Assembly (NCBI GenBank): GCA_023512835.1
Contig: CM042092.1
Coordinates: 26,237,543-26,301,542 of the forward strand
Reading direction: 5' to 3'
DNA: 64,000 nt
DNA from: Taxillus chinensis
Lineage: Eukaryota; Streptophyta; Magnoliopsida; Santalales; Loranthaceae
The notes under the pieces were generated by a model. It was not told the origin of the DNA, did not search any database, and saw only the letters and a list, made by a program, of their open reading frames with translations. The position numbers and the translations under genes were made by a program. Shown in pieces: positions 1-9,605 of the stretch. The stretch's first letter is position 1, and each line of letters opens with the position of its first letter.

Positions 1-189
1 ACTGAAAATGCGGAATGTCAGGGAATGGGTTGATCTGCTTTAATTTGCAGATCAGATGCCCATACTGCATATTTGGCATGCGGTCGATCTTGGCCGTTCA
101 TCCGTGGATGGTAGTTGACAGCAATTAATGTATCATTAAATGCGCTCAACTGCTCGGGACGGCGCAGGCTTGCTGTACAAACCCTAGCT
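1..189. other. Unassigned edge sequence
   Basis: No ORF with recognisable homology and no repeat unit is visible. The stretch is of moderate GC and leads directly into the degenerate CTTCGACTC array that follows. It may be part of the same unclassified element, whose other end lies outside the window. Confidence 0.3.
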
Positions 190-1357
190 GACGATTTTGC
201 GAAGTGACTGTGTTTAGGGTTGTAAGTCTACTTCGGAGGTAGATGCCTCGTAGGTTTGGTGACTCGAAGTTTTGCTTCAGGCTTTATAGTGTTTCTTCGA
301 GGCTAGAGTTCAGGTTGGATTAGCCTTTTGTGTCACTCTATTAACTGAAGTCTACGACTCTGCGAGTCTGTGACTCTTCGAATGACGCTTAGAGTGACTT
401 CTTCGTTGTCCATCTAATCTACCTGTTATTGTAGCTTCGAGTCTACGACCCTAGCTCTGTGGGTCTACGACCTTCGGGTCTCTCAGTTTACTATATTTGA
501 CTAAGTGGCTCTGAAAATCTTCGACTCTACGAGTCTTAAACTTCGCTTTTCTTCCTTAGTCTTTCGCAGAGGCTCATAAACTGAATTTCTGTATGGCTAC
601 GACCCTTCAGCTACAACTCTCAGCCATCGATCTCTGAGTCTGGAAGTTTGGCAATTTCTTTATAATGACTGTATTCCTTGAGTCTACGACTCTACAACTC
701 TACGACCCTTGAGTTACAGTTTCATTTGTTTGCCAGTCTTTATAGCATCAACTCTTCGACCTTCAACCTACGAGTCTACGAGTCCTGTTTCCTTAACAGT
801 GTTTGAACGTTTCAACTCTACGACTTTCAACCTATGAGTCTACGAGTCCTGTTTTCATAACACTACTCGAAGGCTTCGACTTTACGACTTTCAATCTGCG
901 AGTCTATGAGTCCTGTTTTATTAACAGTGTTCGAAGGCTTCGACTCTACAACTCTATGAGTCTTCGAGTCTAGTGGTAGTTTAAGTTCTGTTAATTGACT
1001 TAAATGTTTTTAGGGACTCTACAGTTCTACGGGCTGCGAGTCTACAAGTCATTTAGCATTGGTTACTATTCTTTAGAAATCTTCGACTCTATGAGTCTCC
1101 GAACTTGTCGATGCTTCAAGTAACTCTCTTTTTTCCGTACTACGACTCTACGACCTTCGACCCTAGATCTACGAGTAACCAAATGTTCTGTCCCCATCTT
1201 GCTTCAAGTCTCCAGACCCTATGAGTCTGCGATCCTCCCGCCAATGTGTCCTGTGATAGTTTTACTTCTACGAACTACGACTCTTCGACCCTACGACCTT
1301 CGGTTGTTCGAGTCTCCAGACTTAGACTATACTTTGGCAGCTTCATCAAATCCTGTG
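190..1357. repeat. Degenerate CTTCGACTCTACGAGTC array
   Basis: About 1.1 kb is built from imperfect copies of ACTCTACGA, TTCGACCCT and GAGTCTACGAC with no fixed period, mixed with short unique spacers such as CTGTTTTCATAACA. Translated on the plus strand, parts read as repeated Leu-Arg-Pro/Ser units, so the short ORF at 1199-1396 is a by-product of the repeat. The array ends where Athila-like protease sequence begins near 1357. The same motif class appears reversed at 21300-21890 and inside the chromovirus LTRs at 52310-52460 and 60060-60190. Whether it is a decayed LTR segment or an independent simple-repeat expansion cannot be told. Confidence 0.7.
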
Positions 1358-1890
1358 TTTCCAACAAGATGCTTGATGGACTTATCTGCTAGCTAGATGA
1401 TGATTGATGTTGATTGCAATTCCCCAAACCCTAACATCTCGCACATGGAGAAAGGGATTAAACTGACACTTGCACCAAGATCACATAGGGAGTTCTCAAA
1501 AAAAAGGTCTCCTATGATGCAAGGGATAGAGAAACTACCTGGATCGCTTAGCTTCGGTGGAAGATTTCTTTGAATAATAGCACTACAGTTCTCTGATAAT
1601 GCCACTGTAGCACATTCCTCCAGTGTTCATTTATTCCCCACTATGTCTTATAAGAACTTGGCATAAGATGGCATAGTCACAAGGATGTTAGCAAAGGAAA
1701 TTGTTACCTTTATTTGCTTGAAGATTTCCACAAATTTGTTGAACTGTTCATCCTTCTTTCGTTTTGCTTGTCTATGAGAAAACAATAAAGGTGGAACATA
1801 TGGATTAAGCTCCTTCTTTTCTGATATCTCTTCAGTTTTTTGGGCCTCCTTTGACTCATTTTTCTCAAGCTCTTGGTCCTCAGTAGGCAC
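1357..1890 (-). pseudogene. Athila-like Ty3 protease remnant
   Basis: On the minus strand, 1890-1648 encodes the pre-protease linker with the NPYVPPLLFSHR segment usual upstream of retropepsin in Athila elements. 1605-1393 encodes the aspartic protease with the active-site stretch CDLGASVSLIP, in which Asp-Leu-Gly replaces the usual Asp-Thr/Ser-Gly; this variant is common in Athila-like elements. Homology continues past a stop codon as LADKSIKHLVGN and is lost at about 1357 in the CTTCGACTC array. In an intact element the protease would cut the Gag-Pol precursor inside the virus-like particle. Frame breaks near 1393 and 1610-1650 make this copy non-functional. It follows gag (2317-3486) in normal order. 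Confidence 0.85.
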
Positions 1891-2316
1891 TTTCGTTTGT
1901 TAAACCTCCTCTAGTTGGCTTAGCTCTTTGTGTGGCTCTAATTCTTTTGGAGGTTCAGGTTGTTGAAGTTCCTTACCGCTTCTTAGTGTTACTGCCTTGC
2001 AGTATTCTTGAGGGTTGGACTCTGAGCGGCTAGGGAGTTCTCCAAGGTTTCTTTGAGTAAGAGACTCAGCAATTTGGGAGAGTTGAGCTTCTATCCTCTT
2101 CCCTTGGCTTTCTGCTTTATCTATGCGTGTGTTAATCTCCTGGATCTTATTGTTCGTGACATTGGCCTACTTTTCAATTGTAACTTCCCAACAAGCTTTT
2201 TGCTCTGGTTGACTTCTTTGTTGCTATTGTTGAGGTCTGAAATTTTATCCACTGGTTTGGCCTTGGGTGTTGTTGGTCCTTTGTTGATCACCCTACCTGA
2301 AATTGGGATGATTTCT

Positions 2317-3486
2317 CTAGCCTGGATTATATGTGTTGGGGTAAAGATTGTTCTGGACAAAGTTAACTTGAACCTCACTCTCCATAGGATTGCTAACTTG
2401 ACAAATGTTTAGAGGGCAATTTGTTGGTGTACGTGCTCCGCTGCATTCCGAACAGTTGGAACTTATGTTTGCCACTGGCTTAGCCACAAGCTTCTCTACT
2501 TGGCGAGTTAATGCATCTAGTTTGGTATTAAGTAGAGTGCTCTCTTCCATTTCATAAGCTCCGGGTTTGTTGAGAATTATCCTCCTTCCTGTTCCCACAA
2601 AGAAATTCTTGGTCATATCTTCGATAAGAATAGTGGCCTCTTGAATACTCTTTTTCATAAGAGTTCCTCTGGCTGCCGCATTGAGGAGATTTTGGTCTTC
2701 CTAGCTCAAGGCATAGAAGAAAATTTCTAGCATGAACCCTTTGTTTAGTCCATGGTTTGGGCACCTCCTTTGGAGATTTTTGAAGCGCTCCCATACTTCT
2801 CTGAAATTTTCTCCCACTCCTTGAGAGAAAGCAGTTATCTGACTCCTCAACTTGGATAGTTTCCCTGGAGGGAAGTATTGTGATAAGAATTCCTGTGCGC
2901 AATCCCCCCAGTTAGTGCCATAATGGTCTGGGAAGGAGTTGAACCACCGTAATGCATTGTCTCGTACAGACCATGGGAACATCTCCAATTTAATTGTATC
3001 TTTAGGCACCCCTTGCTTTCTGATCATTCAACAAATTTGATTAAATCTCGAGAGATGAGTATATGGATCTTCAGTGGGTAGCCTGGCAAAATTATGCTGA
3101 GTCACTAGGTTAATTAATTGTGGAGAGAAATCGAAGTTCGCCCTAGTGATCTTAGGTGGGTCTATAGGATTGTGTATGTGCCTGGCGTCGGGAGTAACAT
3201 ACTCCCAGACAGGTCTATTGTCCATGTAAGCTTCATCCATGATTGGCCTTGGTTGAGGTCAAGATTCTGTCTCTTCTTCGTGAAATAGTTTTTCTAATCC
3301 GGCCAACCGTTCTCCTTTTGGTGTTTGTGGTAGTTCTTGGTTTGAGTTTGCCGTCCTTTGCTCAAATACTTCCTTGAGTTGGTGTACTTGAGCACGGAAT
3401 GATTTCTCCAATTCAAAATCGAAAGGGATGTCAATGTTTTTCAACCTTCGACTCATAAACCTGGCTTTTGTCACTTGCAAACACAA
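2317..3486 (-). pseudogene. Athila-like Ty3 gag remnant
   Basis: Read from 3486 downwards, three adjacent pieces give a near-complete Gag: an N-terminal charged segment (3486-3259), a segment with MDEAYMDNRPVWEY (3240-3028), and the capsid-like domain (3027-2701) with ALRWFNSFP, EFLSQYFPP and ITAFSQ, as in the Retrotrans_gag family. A further frame (2658-2317) ends in a nucleic-acid-binding knuckle CSECSGARTPTNC, where an Arg stands at the usual zinc-binding His, followed by the YPNTYNPG stretch typical of Athila. Stops near 3258 and 3027 and a frame change near 2690 break it. Gag would form the particle and package RNA. It sits between primer site and protease in the expected order. Confidence 0.88.
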
Positions 3487-3560
3487 TATCCAAGAATATA
3501 CCGAAACACATTGTATAATAAATTTTGAAGCTAGATAAGAATTTCCTATTCTATTGATGC

Positions 3561-3579
3561 CTTCCCGATAACGACACCA
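3561..3579 (-). other. Primer binding site, tRNA-Asp type (degenerate)
   Basis: The minus strand reads TGGTGTCGTTATCGGGAAG, a mutated form of the TGGCGCCGTTGCCGGGGA primer site that pairs with the 3' end of plant tRNA-Asp. It lies six bases inside the LTR edge and upstream of gag, which fixes the element's orientation and the LTR boundary. Confidence 0.8.
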
Positions 3580-3585
3580 AAAAAT

Positions 3586-4425
3586 TGATCGATAATTTGC
3601 AAGTGTACAAATCGTGACAAGTAATAAAGTGATTTATAAGTCCGAATATCGAACCCAAGGGAAGGATGAATAAATTAGAAATTTTAACTAGCTTAATAAA
3701 GAGATTTTTGATTGATAATATATAAAAATAGAATTAAATTTAAAACAAATTGATTAAATGGTTGTGAGAAATGGAAATAAGCTTGTTCGAGTAGAGATAA
3801 GTTCGATTGATAAAGGTGATTGGAGTTAAGATTTCATTTGATGTATTTTTTTCGAGAATAAATCTTAGTTCAATCTAATTCTTTCCTTGTGACAATATTT
3901 AATACTCAACCTCTAATGCATGAATTAGCCTTTTTCAAGTATCATAATTCGTGTGTACAACCTAGCATGGGGGACGGGTGACCCTTTAAGATTTGGGTTG
4001 TTTAGTCTAGAGCTAGCACCACACCTACTCTTAACTTGGTATCCTAGGTTTTACACTGGCTTTCGTAAATTATGCAACCCCTAGTTTGATTATCTTGCCT
4101 TTTCCAGTAATTATGCTTCAGTTTTCAATCCTTCACATAAGTACCTATGATGATAAAATGAAATGGCCAAATTCCATTTTATATTTCAACCCAAGATATT
4201 CAATAAACACTTACAAGGTAAAGAAGATTAAACTAAAACATTGCAATTTAATTTATTACATCAAACTCCATCCTAACCCCAATCAAGGGTTTTTAAGCTT
4301 CATAGTTTGATTGAAAAGAACAAAATTACAAAATATGGAATAAGAATACCAAAAGGATAACTTGCCTATTTAGACCAAAAATTCCAAGGTTGATCTTCTT
4401 TTCCTAGCAGATTATCTTCAAACTC
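3586..4425 (-). mobile_element. 5' LTR of Athila-like element, truncated
   Basis: The LTR end next to the primer site starts with TG at 3586 on the plus strand. The sequence is AT-rich and non-coding, and its first 100 bases resemble the corresponding end of the LTR at 21969. The other end is not visible: copia RNase H sequence is met at about 4425, so either the gypsy LTR broke there or a later rearrangement removed the rest. The short ORF at 4086-4310 has no similarity I recognise. Confidence 0.6.
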
Positions 4426-5112
4426 CAAGAGATGCCCCAATGGTCTAGCTATACTGTCAACAATGTTTAAACCTGAAACAAAATTTCGCAACCACAATAC
4501 ATGAACAGTGGCCTCAAAGCAGGCCATGAATTCAGCCTCCATAGTGGAAGTAGCAATGGTGGATTACTTTCCACTTTTCCATGAAACCGCTCCTCCAACT
4601 AATAAGAACATATAACTAAATGTAGATTTCCTTGAATCTACATAACTTGCATAGTTTAAATCCGAATACCCAATCACCTCAAGGTGGTTGGATTTCTTAT
4701 ATATAAGCATGTGATCCTTAGTGCCTTATAAATATCTAAGCACTTTCTTTCCAACCTTTCAATGGTCTATTGAAGGATTACTTTGATATCAGCCCAATAT
4801 CCCAACTGCAAAACTGATGTCTGGCCAAGTACATGTTTGGACATACAATACGCTCCCAACAACTGACAGATATGGAATAGACTCTATTGCCTTTCGTTCC
4901 AAATCATTTTTAAGACATTTCATCTCACTAAATTCGTCCCCTTTCTGAATTGGAACTATCCCTGTATAGTAATTTTCCATTTTAAATCTTTTTACTTTAT
5001 CAATGTAAGTCTTTTGAGACAATCTTAACAATCCTTGTGATCTATCATAGAATATTTATATTTCTATAACATAAGATGTCTCACCCATATCTTTCATTGC
5101 AAACTTATTAGA
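4425..5112 (-). pseudogene. Copia RT C-terminus and RNase H remnant
   Basis: The minus strand encodes the downstream half of a Ty1/copia reverse transcriptase with LRLSQKTYIDKVKRF and PDISFAVG (5031-4789). After frame breaks it encodes an RNase H part ending in STIATSTMEAEFMAC and LWLRNFVSGLNIVDSIARPL (about 4570-4430). Homology stops against the Athila LTR, so the end of RNase H and the 3' LTR of this copia element are missing. The piece continues the RT at 6299-6925; the 1176-bp solo LTR between them splits the RT gene. Confidence 0.85.
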
Positions 5113-5117
5113 GAGAT
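5113..5117. repeat. Target site duplication GAGAT (left)
   Basis: GAGAT immediately precedes the TG of the solo LTR and is repeated exactly at 6294-6298 after its CA end. Confidence 0.9.
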
Positions 5118-5389
5118 TGTTGGATCAAACCCAGAATTTGGATAATGCTGATAAAGCCTTATGTAATTTGATCTGAGATCTTTTGTGTTTATTTGATCAT
5201 TGCAGAAGATATGTTACTAATCCAGAGATGCACTCGTGAGAGCAAAGCTAAGGACAGGATACATAATCCTGATCCGGACAAGAGTGAGTGTCGTCAAACA
5301 CTTGGTAAATAACCAAGTCACAAATACATACGAAATAAGGAACATTCATACGGACTAAGAACTTAAAGGATAAGTGCGGAGTAAGGAAA

Positions 5390-5662
5390 CCAGATGCGGA
5401 GTAAGGAATCCGGATATCTTACTCGCCCGGAGTAAGGAACTTATATACGGAGTAAGGAACTTACATGCGGAGTAAGGAACTTACATACGGAGTAAGGAAC
5501 TTACATACGGAGTAAGGAACTTACATGCGGAGTAAGGAACTTACATGTGGAGTAAGGAAGCACGACACGGACTAAGGATTCCAGTACTAAATAGATACGG
5601 AGTAAGCAACCACCGACACGGAGTAAGGTTCCGAGCTTCATTAGCTACGGAGTAAGGAAAAT
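5390..5662 (+). repeat. CGGAGTAAGG tandem repeat in LTR
   Basis: About 13 copies of CGGAGTAAGGAAC or close variants (CGGACTAAGGATT, CGGAGTAAGCAAC, CGGAGTAAGGTTC) recur, mostly every 20 bases with linkers such as TTACATG or TTACATA. It lies in the 5' third of the LTR, where U3 promoter and enhancer elements would be expected. The same units occur in reverse in the LTRs at 33530-33660 and 38750-39310. Confidence 0.9.
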
Positions 5663-5692
5663 TACATCGGATCAAGAAGATACTGCTTCAAC

Positions 5693-5878
5693 TCAACCGC
5701 ATTTGAAGTTATCAGCTTGTGGCATCCCGATGTAAGACGAATTTATTGAGAACCTGAAGAATCTTACACGTGGATCATCCGGATATGTGGACACAACCTT
5801 AATTGTAATTGGGAACTCACAAACGCACTTATACTCTTCGAACCCAAGATCTTGAGCTCCACAAACCGCAGCAGACAA
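5693..5878 (-). CDS. LTR antisense ORF, 61 codons
   Basis: An open frame from ATG to stop runs antisense to the solo LTR. It begins MSAAVCGAQDLGF and ends DNFKCG. The same frame, of identical length, exists in the other two LTR copies (33306-33491 and 38528-38713) with 12 amino-acid differences from the nearest and no indel or stop. I recognise no family. It may be chance openness in a well-conserved LTR segment rather than a gene. Confidence 0.3.
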   Translation of the reverse strand: MSAAVCGAQDLGFEEYKCVCEFPITIKVVSTYPDDPRVRFFRFSINSSYIGMPQADNFKCG

Positions 5879-6293
5879 GGCAGAGAGATTACTGAGGGAT
5901 AGTTAGTGCTTTGAACGCATTCCGGAACTACAAGTTCCAAGGTTGTCTCTTAGGAATGTTTTGTATAAATATTCATACTTGTACATTAAAAAAAGATAGA
6001 GCTATGTGCATTAGTTAAGAAAAGACAAATTCGTGTATGCATAAGCGTTTTTCATCTTTAGAGATAGAAGTTGGCTAGTGTGTGAGTTCATTTGTAAACA
6101 GAGTGTAAGAGAGTCTTGCTTCTATTTTGTTGTATTTATCTTGTGATAATAAAACAAAATACTTCCACTATCTGGTTATCTTCCGCAGTGATTCTATCAC
6201 TTAACTAGATAAGTGTTTGTCTTGAGAGAAAGAAAAGAGTTTTAATAAGAGCCTATTCACGCCCCCCCCCCTTTAGGCTCTAAGGGACCATCA

Positions 6294-6298
6294 GAGAT
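6294..6298. repeat. Target site duplication GAGAT (right)
   Basis: Exact partner of 5113-5117. Copia RT coding resumes immediately beyond it. Confidence 0.9.
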
Positions 6299-6925
6299 AT
6301 CCTTTAATATCATGTAACAAACCAATAGCATTTGCAATAAGAAGGATATCATCAAAATATAGGACTAATATAATGAACTTACTTCCTCTGACCCTCATAT
6401 AGATACACTGATCAACAGTGTTTTCTATAAAACCATATAACATAATAGTATCATTGAACTTAAGGTACCATTATTGGAAGCTTGTTTTGGTCCATATATT
6501 GATTTCTTTAATCTACACACAAAGTGTTCCTTTCTTGTAGTTATAAAACCTTCTAGTTTGTCCATATAAACTTCCTTCTCTAAGTCACCATTAAGAAAGG
6601 CAGTTTTAACATACATTTGGTGAAGCTCTAAATCATAATGTGCTACCAAAGTCATAATAATTCTTAAAGAATCCTTCTTTGAAACTGGAGAAAAGGTTTC
6701 TTTATAGTCAATGTCATCCTTTTGAGTATAACCTTTAGCAACAAGTCTAGCTTTATACTTTTCAATGTTGCCCTTTGAGTCATGCTTAGTCTTAAAGACC
6801 CACTTGCAACCCACTTGTTTTAAACTTTTAGGCAATTCAACTAGATCCCAGACTTTATTGTCATACATTAATATTAACTCTTCTTTCATATCATTAAACC
6901 ACTTTTTAGAATTATTACATTCCAT
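6299..6925 (-). pseudogene. Copia reverse transcriptase remnant
   Basis: The minus strand encodes the RVT_2 domain: GCKWVFKTKHDSKG, KARLVAKGYTQ, ETFSPVSKK and KTAFLNGDLEKEVYM, then after a frame break near 6460 DQCIYMRVRGSKF and the active-site stretch LYFDDILLI (YFDD, with both catalytic Asp present). Downstream the gene is cut by the solo LTR at 6293 and resumes at 5112. In an active element RT copies the genomic RNA into DNA in the particle. The frameshift and the LTR insertion make this copy inactive. The integrase of the same element lies upstream at 7300-7872. Confidence 0.92.
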
Positions 6926-7872
6926 GGCTTAGATAAATGAGACTGGATCTTTATCAAGACTCAAGTCACATTCATGCTCTAGTGAATAGACCACATAATC
7001 ATTTAAAATAGTTAGTCTTGTTTGCCTTACAGATCTTCTTAAATCTATTTATTTTGATATCACTTGCTCATTTATAACTTGGTCATTGTTAACTAGTTCA
7101 TTATTAATCTATTCACCTATTGGATTCAGGACATTATTTTGTTGCTCTAACATGTTGTGAGATCGTGATACAACAAGAGGAACAACAACTGAAGAAGAAA
7201 CAGTAAGTATAGAACTTTCCACCTTAGTTTCTTGAATATTCACCTTACATGGTTAACCACTCCCGCTAGATTGACCATACTCAATAAAACTAGCATTACT
7301 AGACTCAACTATTCTCATACTTTGGTTAGAATAGCAAAATTTATAACATTTTGACTTTTTAGGGTGGCCGATGAAATAACCACTAATGGTTCTCGCATCA
7401 AGTTTCTTTTCATGTGGATTATATATCCTTACTTTTGTTAGGCAACCCCAAATATGTAGGTGCCTTAAAACTAGGTTTCCTTTCTATCGACAATTCATAA
7501 GGTGTTTCAGGAATAATTTACTAGGAATCCTATTAAGCAGATATACAGCAGTCTTTAATGAATGGATCCACAAAGATAAAGGTACAATACTATAATTTAA
7601 TATGCTCCTAACTATGTTCATGAGAGTTCGATTTCTCCTTTTTGCTATACTATTCTGTTGAGGTGTACCAGCATTATATACTATGCACATATGCCTCGAC
7701 TTTCAAAAAACTTTACTACTGGACTTGGACATTATCCCTTTTCGTTAAATGTACCATAGTATTCACCGCCTCTATCAGACCTTACAACTTTTACCTTTTG
7801 TCTAACTGTCTTTCCACTTCATTAATGAACACCTCTATAATGTCCACTGACTCAGACCTTTCATGTAGTAAA
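6926..7872 (-). pseudogene. Copia integrase remnant
   Basis: From 7872 downwards the minus strand reads LLHERSESVDIIEVFINEVE, then after stops GTPQQNSIAKRRNRTL and SLKTAVYLLNRIPS (7690-7484), then the integrase C-terminal part with GYFIGHPKKSKCYKF near 7350. The motif that normally reads AERRNRTL, holding the third catalytic acidic residue of the DDE triad, reads AKRRNRTL, so Glu has become Lys. Several stops are present. The N-terminal part is missing because the LTR block at 7873 begins in mid-domain. The RT of the same element follows at 6925. Confidence 0.85.
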
Positions 7873-8529
7873 TGTCACGCCCCGGATTTTTGACCCGCAG
7901 AAACCAATTAGTGAATCCCCATGCCCGCACCCAAAGGGAGAAGGGATTGGTGAGAACACCGGGAAATGGACCTTAGCACGGGTGTTGTCCCTAATCCATA
8001 CCACACATACAGAAATATCATTGCAATCCACAATACAAATACATATACATACATGTTCTTTCCCTCGCGAGGTTACAATCATAGTTTTTACAATCCAACA
8101 AAATAAACAAATAAACACTAGGTCTTCACCTCCTGGTGAATTTCCTAGATCCCGTAAGCACTGAAACAAACAAAAACAAACACAACAGGAGGGGTGAGCA
8201 ACCACAGCTCGATAGGGATCATATCTCTCCGATCCATCCGAACTCATAAACTAGTATAGGCATGTGCTCGTGTAATGCTACATATACATCACCATTTCAA
8301 TCATGTACACACATTAAAATACAAAGAAAACCTCCCAGGTAATCCCAAACATTGCCTCTCAGGCACCATGTTGCCCCCCAGGCACAGTACTGCCCCTCAG
8401 GCCCCGTATTACCTCTCGGGTACAGTAGCCTCTTAGGCTTTGAACAAGTCTTGTCTCCCAGGCCCTCAACAGTAGCCTTCCAGGCTTAACAAGGTAGCCT
8501 CACAGGCTCATAAGGTTCACAACTCTTTC
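7873..8529 (-). mobile_element. Truncated chromovirus-type LTR, subfamily A
   Basis: Starts TGTCACGCCCC and matches the first 650 bases of the solo LTR at 30588-32353 closely, so it is the 3' end of an LTR whose sense strand is minus. It carries a degenerate CCTCTCAGGC repeat (8330-8520). It stops at 8529, where an LTR of a related subfamily begins in the opposite orientation. The ORF at 7861-8247 lies in LTR sense and is probably not a gene. Confidence 0.85.
8330..8520. repeat. CCTCTCAGGC degenerate repeat in LTR
   Basis: Around nine imperfect units of about 20 bases centred on GCCTCTCAGGC or GCCCCTCAGGC. A shorter version is at the same place in the LTR at 31060-31210. Confidence 0.75.
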
Positions 8530-8906
8530 TGTAATATAGGATTGAGAGATAGACATTCGATAGGAATGCAACTATCTGGACGGTAGTGTATCCGTCGGTG
8601 TGAGCATTTTGACAATACTTGGGCCCAATTCCGAGCCGGGGCCCCGAGTGGCCCAAATGTTGACTTTCTAGGGGTTTATTGGTTAACTTTGCGTTTGACG
8701 AGTCATTTGAGTGTGATAATATCTAAATAGTATTGTGCTCGTCATTTCAAGCATTTTGCGGTAATTTGACTCAATTTTGAGTTCCTGACGTTGGAGGTCA
8801 ATTATTAAGGTCAATTATTGACAAGGTTAATTATTGGTCAATGATTGTCAAAAATATAAATAGAATGAAAAGAAAGAGTTTTCACTTTACGCTATCACGT
8901 TGGTAC

Positions 8907-8910
<4 letters not shown>

Positions 8911-8949
<39 letters not shown>
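8911..8949. repeat. (GA)n microsatellite in LTR
   Basis: Perfect GA dinucleotide tract of 39 bases. The equivalent (CT)n sites in the chromovirus LTRs are 35 bases (52970-53004) and 13 bases (60702-60714). Confidence 0.95.
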
Positions 8950-8954
<5 letters not shown>

Positions 8955-9319
8955 AAGCTCGAAGCCTTGGCGATTTGGGACGATTTGGGTTCGTGGAGCT
9001 TAAAGAATCACTCCAGGTAGGTGTCCTTGAACCTCTTATCTTGATTCTATCTTTGAATATGCACGAATTTGTCATGATTTATGAAATTGAGTATGAACCC
9101 TAGGTTTTGGGGAAAATCCAATTTTGGGTTAGATCTAATGGTTTAGCATAAGATCTGTGTTATTGTGCGATTTAGAAGAGATCAGGAAACGTTTTGATGT
9201 AGATATTGTAGTCTGTTGAGTAAAATAAGTGTTTGTGAGTGCTTGGGGGTTGCTGGGTTGATTCCAAAAAAAAGAATAGGAAAAAATGACGATGAACAGT
9301 ACCCTGGGCGAACTTTAGG

Positions 9320-9540
9320 ATCGAAGTTTGCGATCAATAGCTGCGATCGGCAGCCCGCGATCGGCCGTTTCATAGTCAAGCAACCCGCGATCAACGGTTT
9401 TGTAGTCGGCGGCTTCGCGATCGGCAACCGGAGTCCGCAGCATCGTTCCCCAACTTCACTCCACAACATCGCTCCGCAGCAGTTCTTCCGTAGCTTCGCT
9501 CCGCAACAGTGTTCCATAGTAGTATTCTGTTGTAGTGCAA
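9320..9540. repeat. Variable GCGATCGGC / CTCCGCAACA repeat block
   Basis: Imperfect units GCGATCGGC and GCTCCGCAACA recur without a strict period. The block occupies the position held by ACGAACTACGAA-type repeats in the other LTR copies, 25-100 bases before the conserved hairpin. Confidence 0.7.
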
Positions 9541-9565
9541 CTGTACTAGACTGGACCGCTGGACC

Positions 9566-9605
9566 ATTTACATTGTAACCTTTAACCTTAAGTTACAATG
9601 TAAAT
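9566..9605. other. Conserved LTR hairpin
   Basis: Perfect 14-base arms ATTTACATTGTAAC and GTTACAATGTAAAT flank a 12-base loop. Equivalent inverted repeats occur in the other three long LTR copies at 31530-31579, 52131-52178 and 59898-59951. Confidence 0.85.

Larger units (their letters stand above)
5118..6293 (+). mobile_element. Solo copia LTR (1176 bp), same family as 38135-39538
   Basis: The block starts TGTTGGATC, ends GGGACCATCA and is flanked by perfect 5-bp repeats. It matches the reverse complement of the LTR at 38135-39538 over its length, so its sense strand is plus. It holds the CGGAGTAAGG tandem region (5390-5660) and the antisense 61-codon ORF (5693-5878). No internal sequence or second LTR remains, which is the usual product of recombination between the two LTRs of a full element. 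It sits inside the RT of an older copia element on the opposite strand. Confidence 0.95.

Noticed and set aside
5390..5662. Regularly spaced direct repeats resembling a CRISPR array
   Set aside because: Units are only about 13 bases with nearly identical linkers, lie inside a TSD-bounded LTR and recur in two other LTR copies, in plant DNA.
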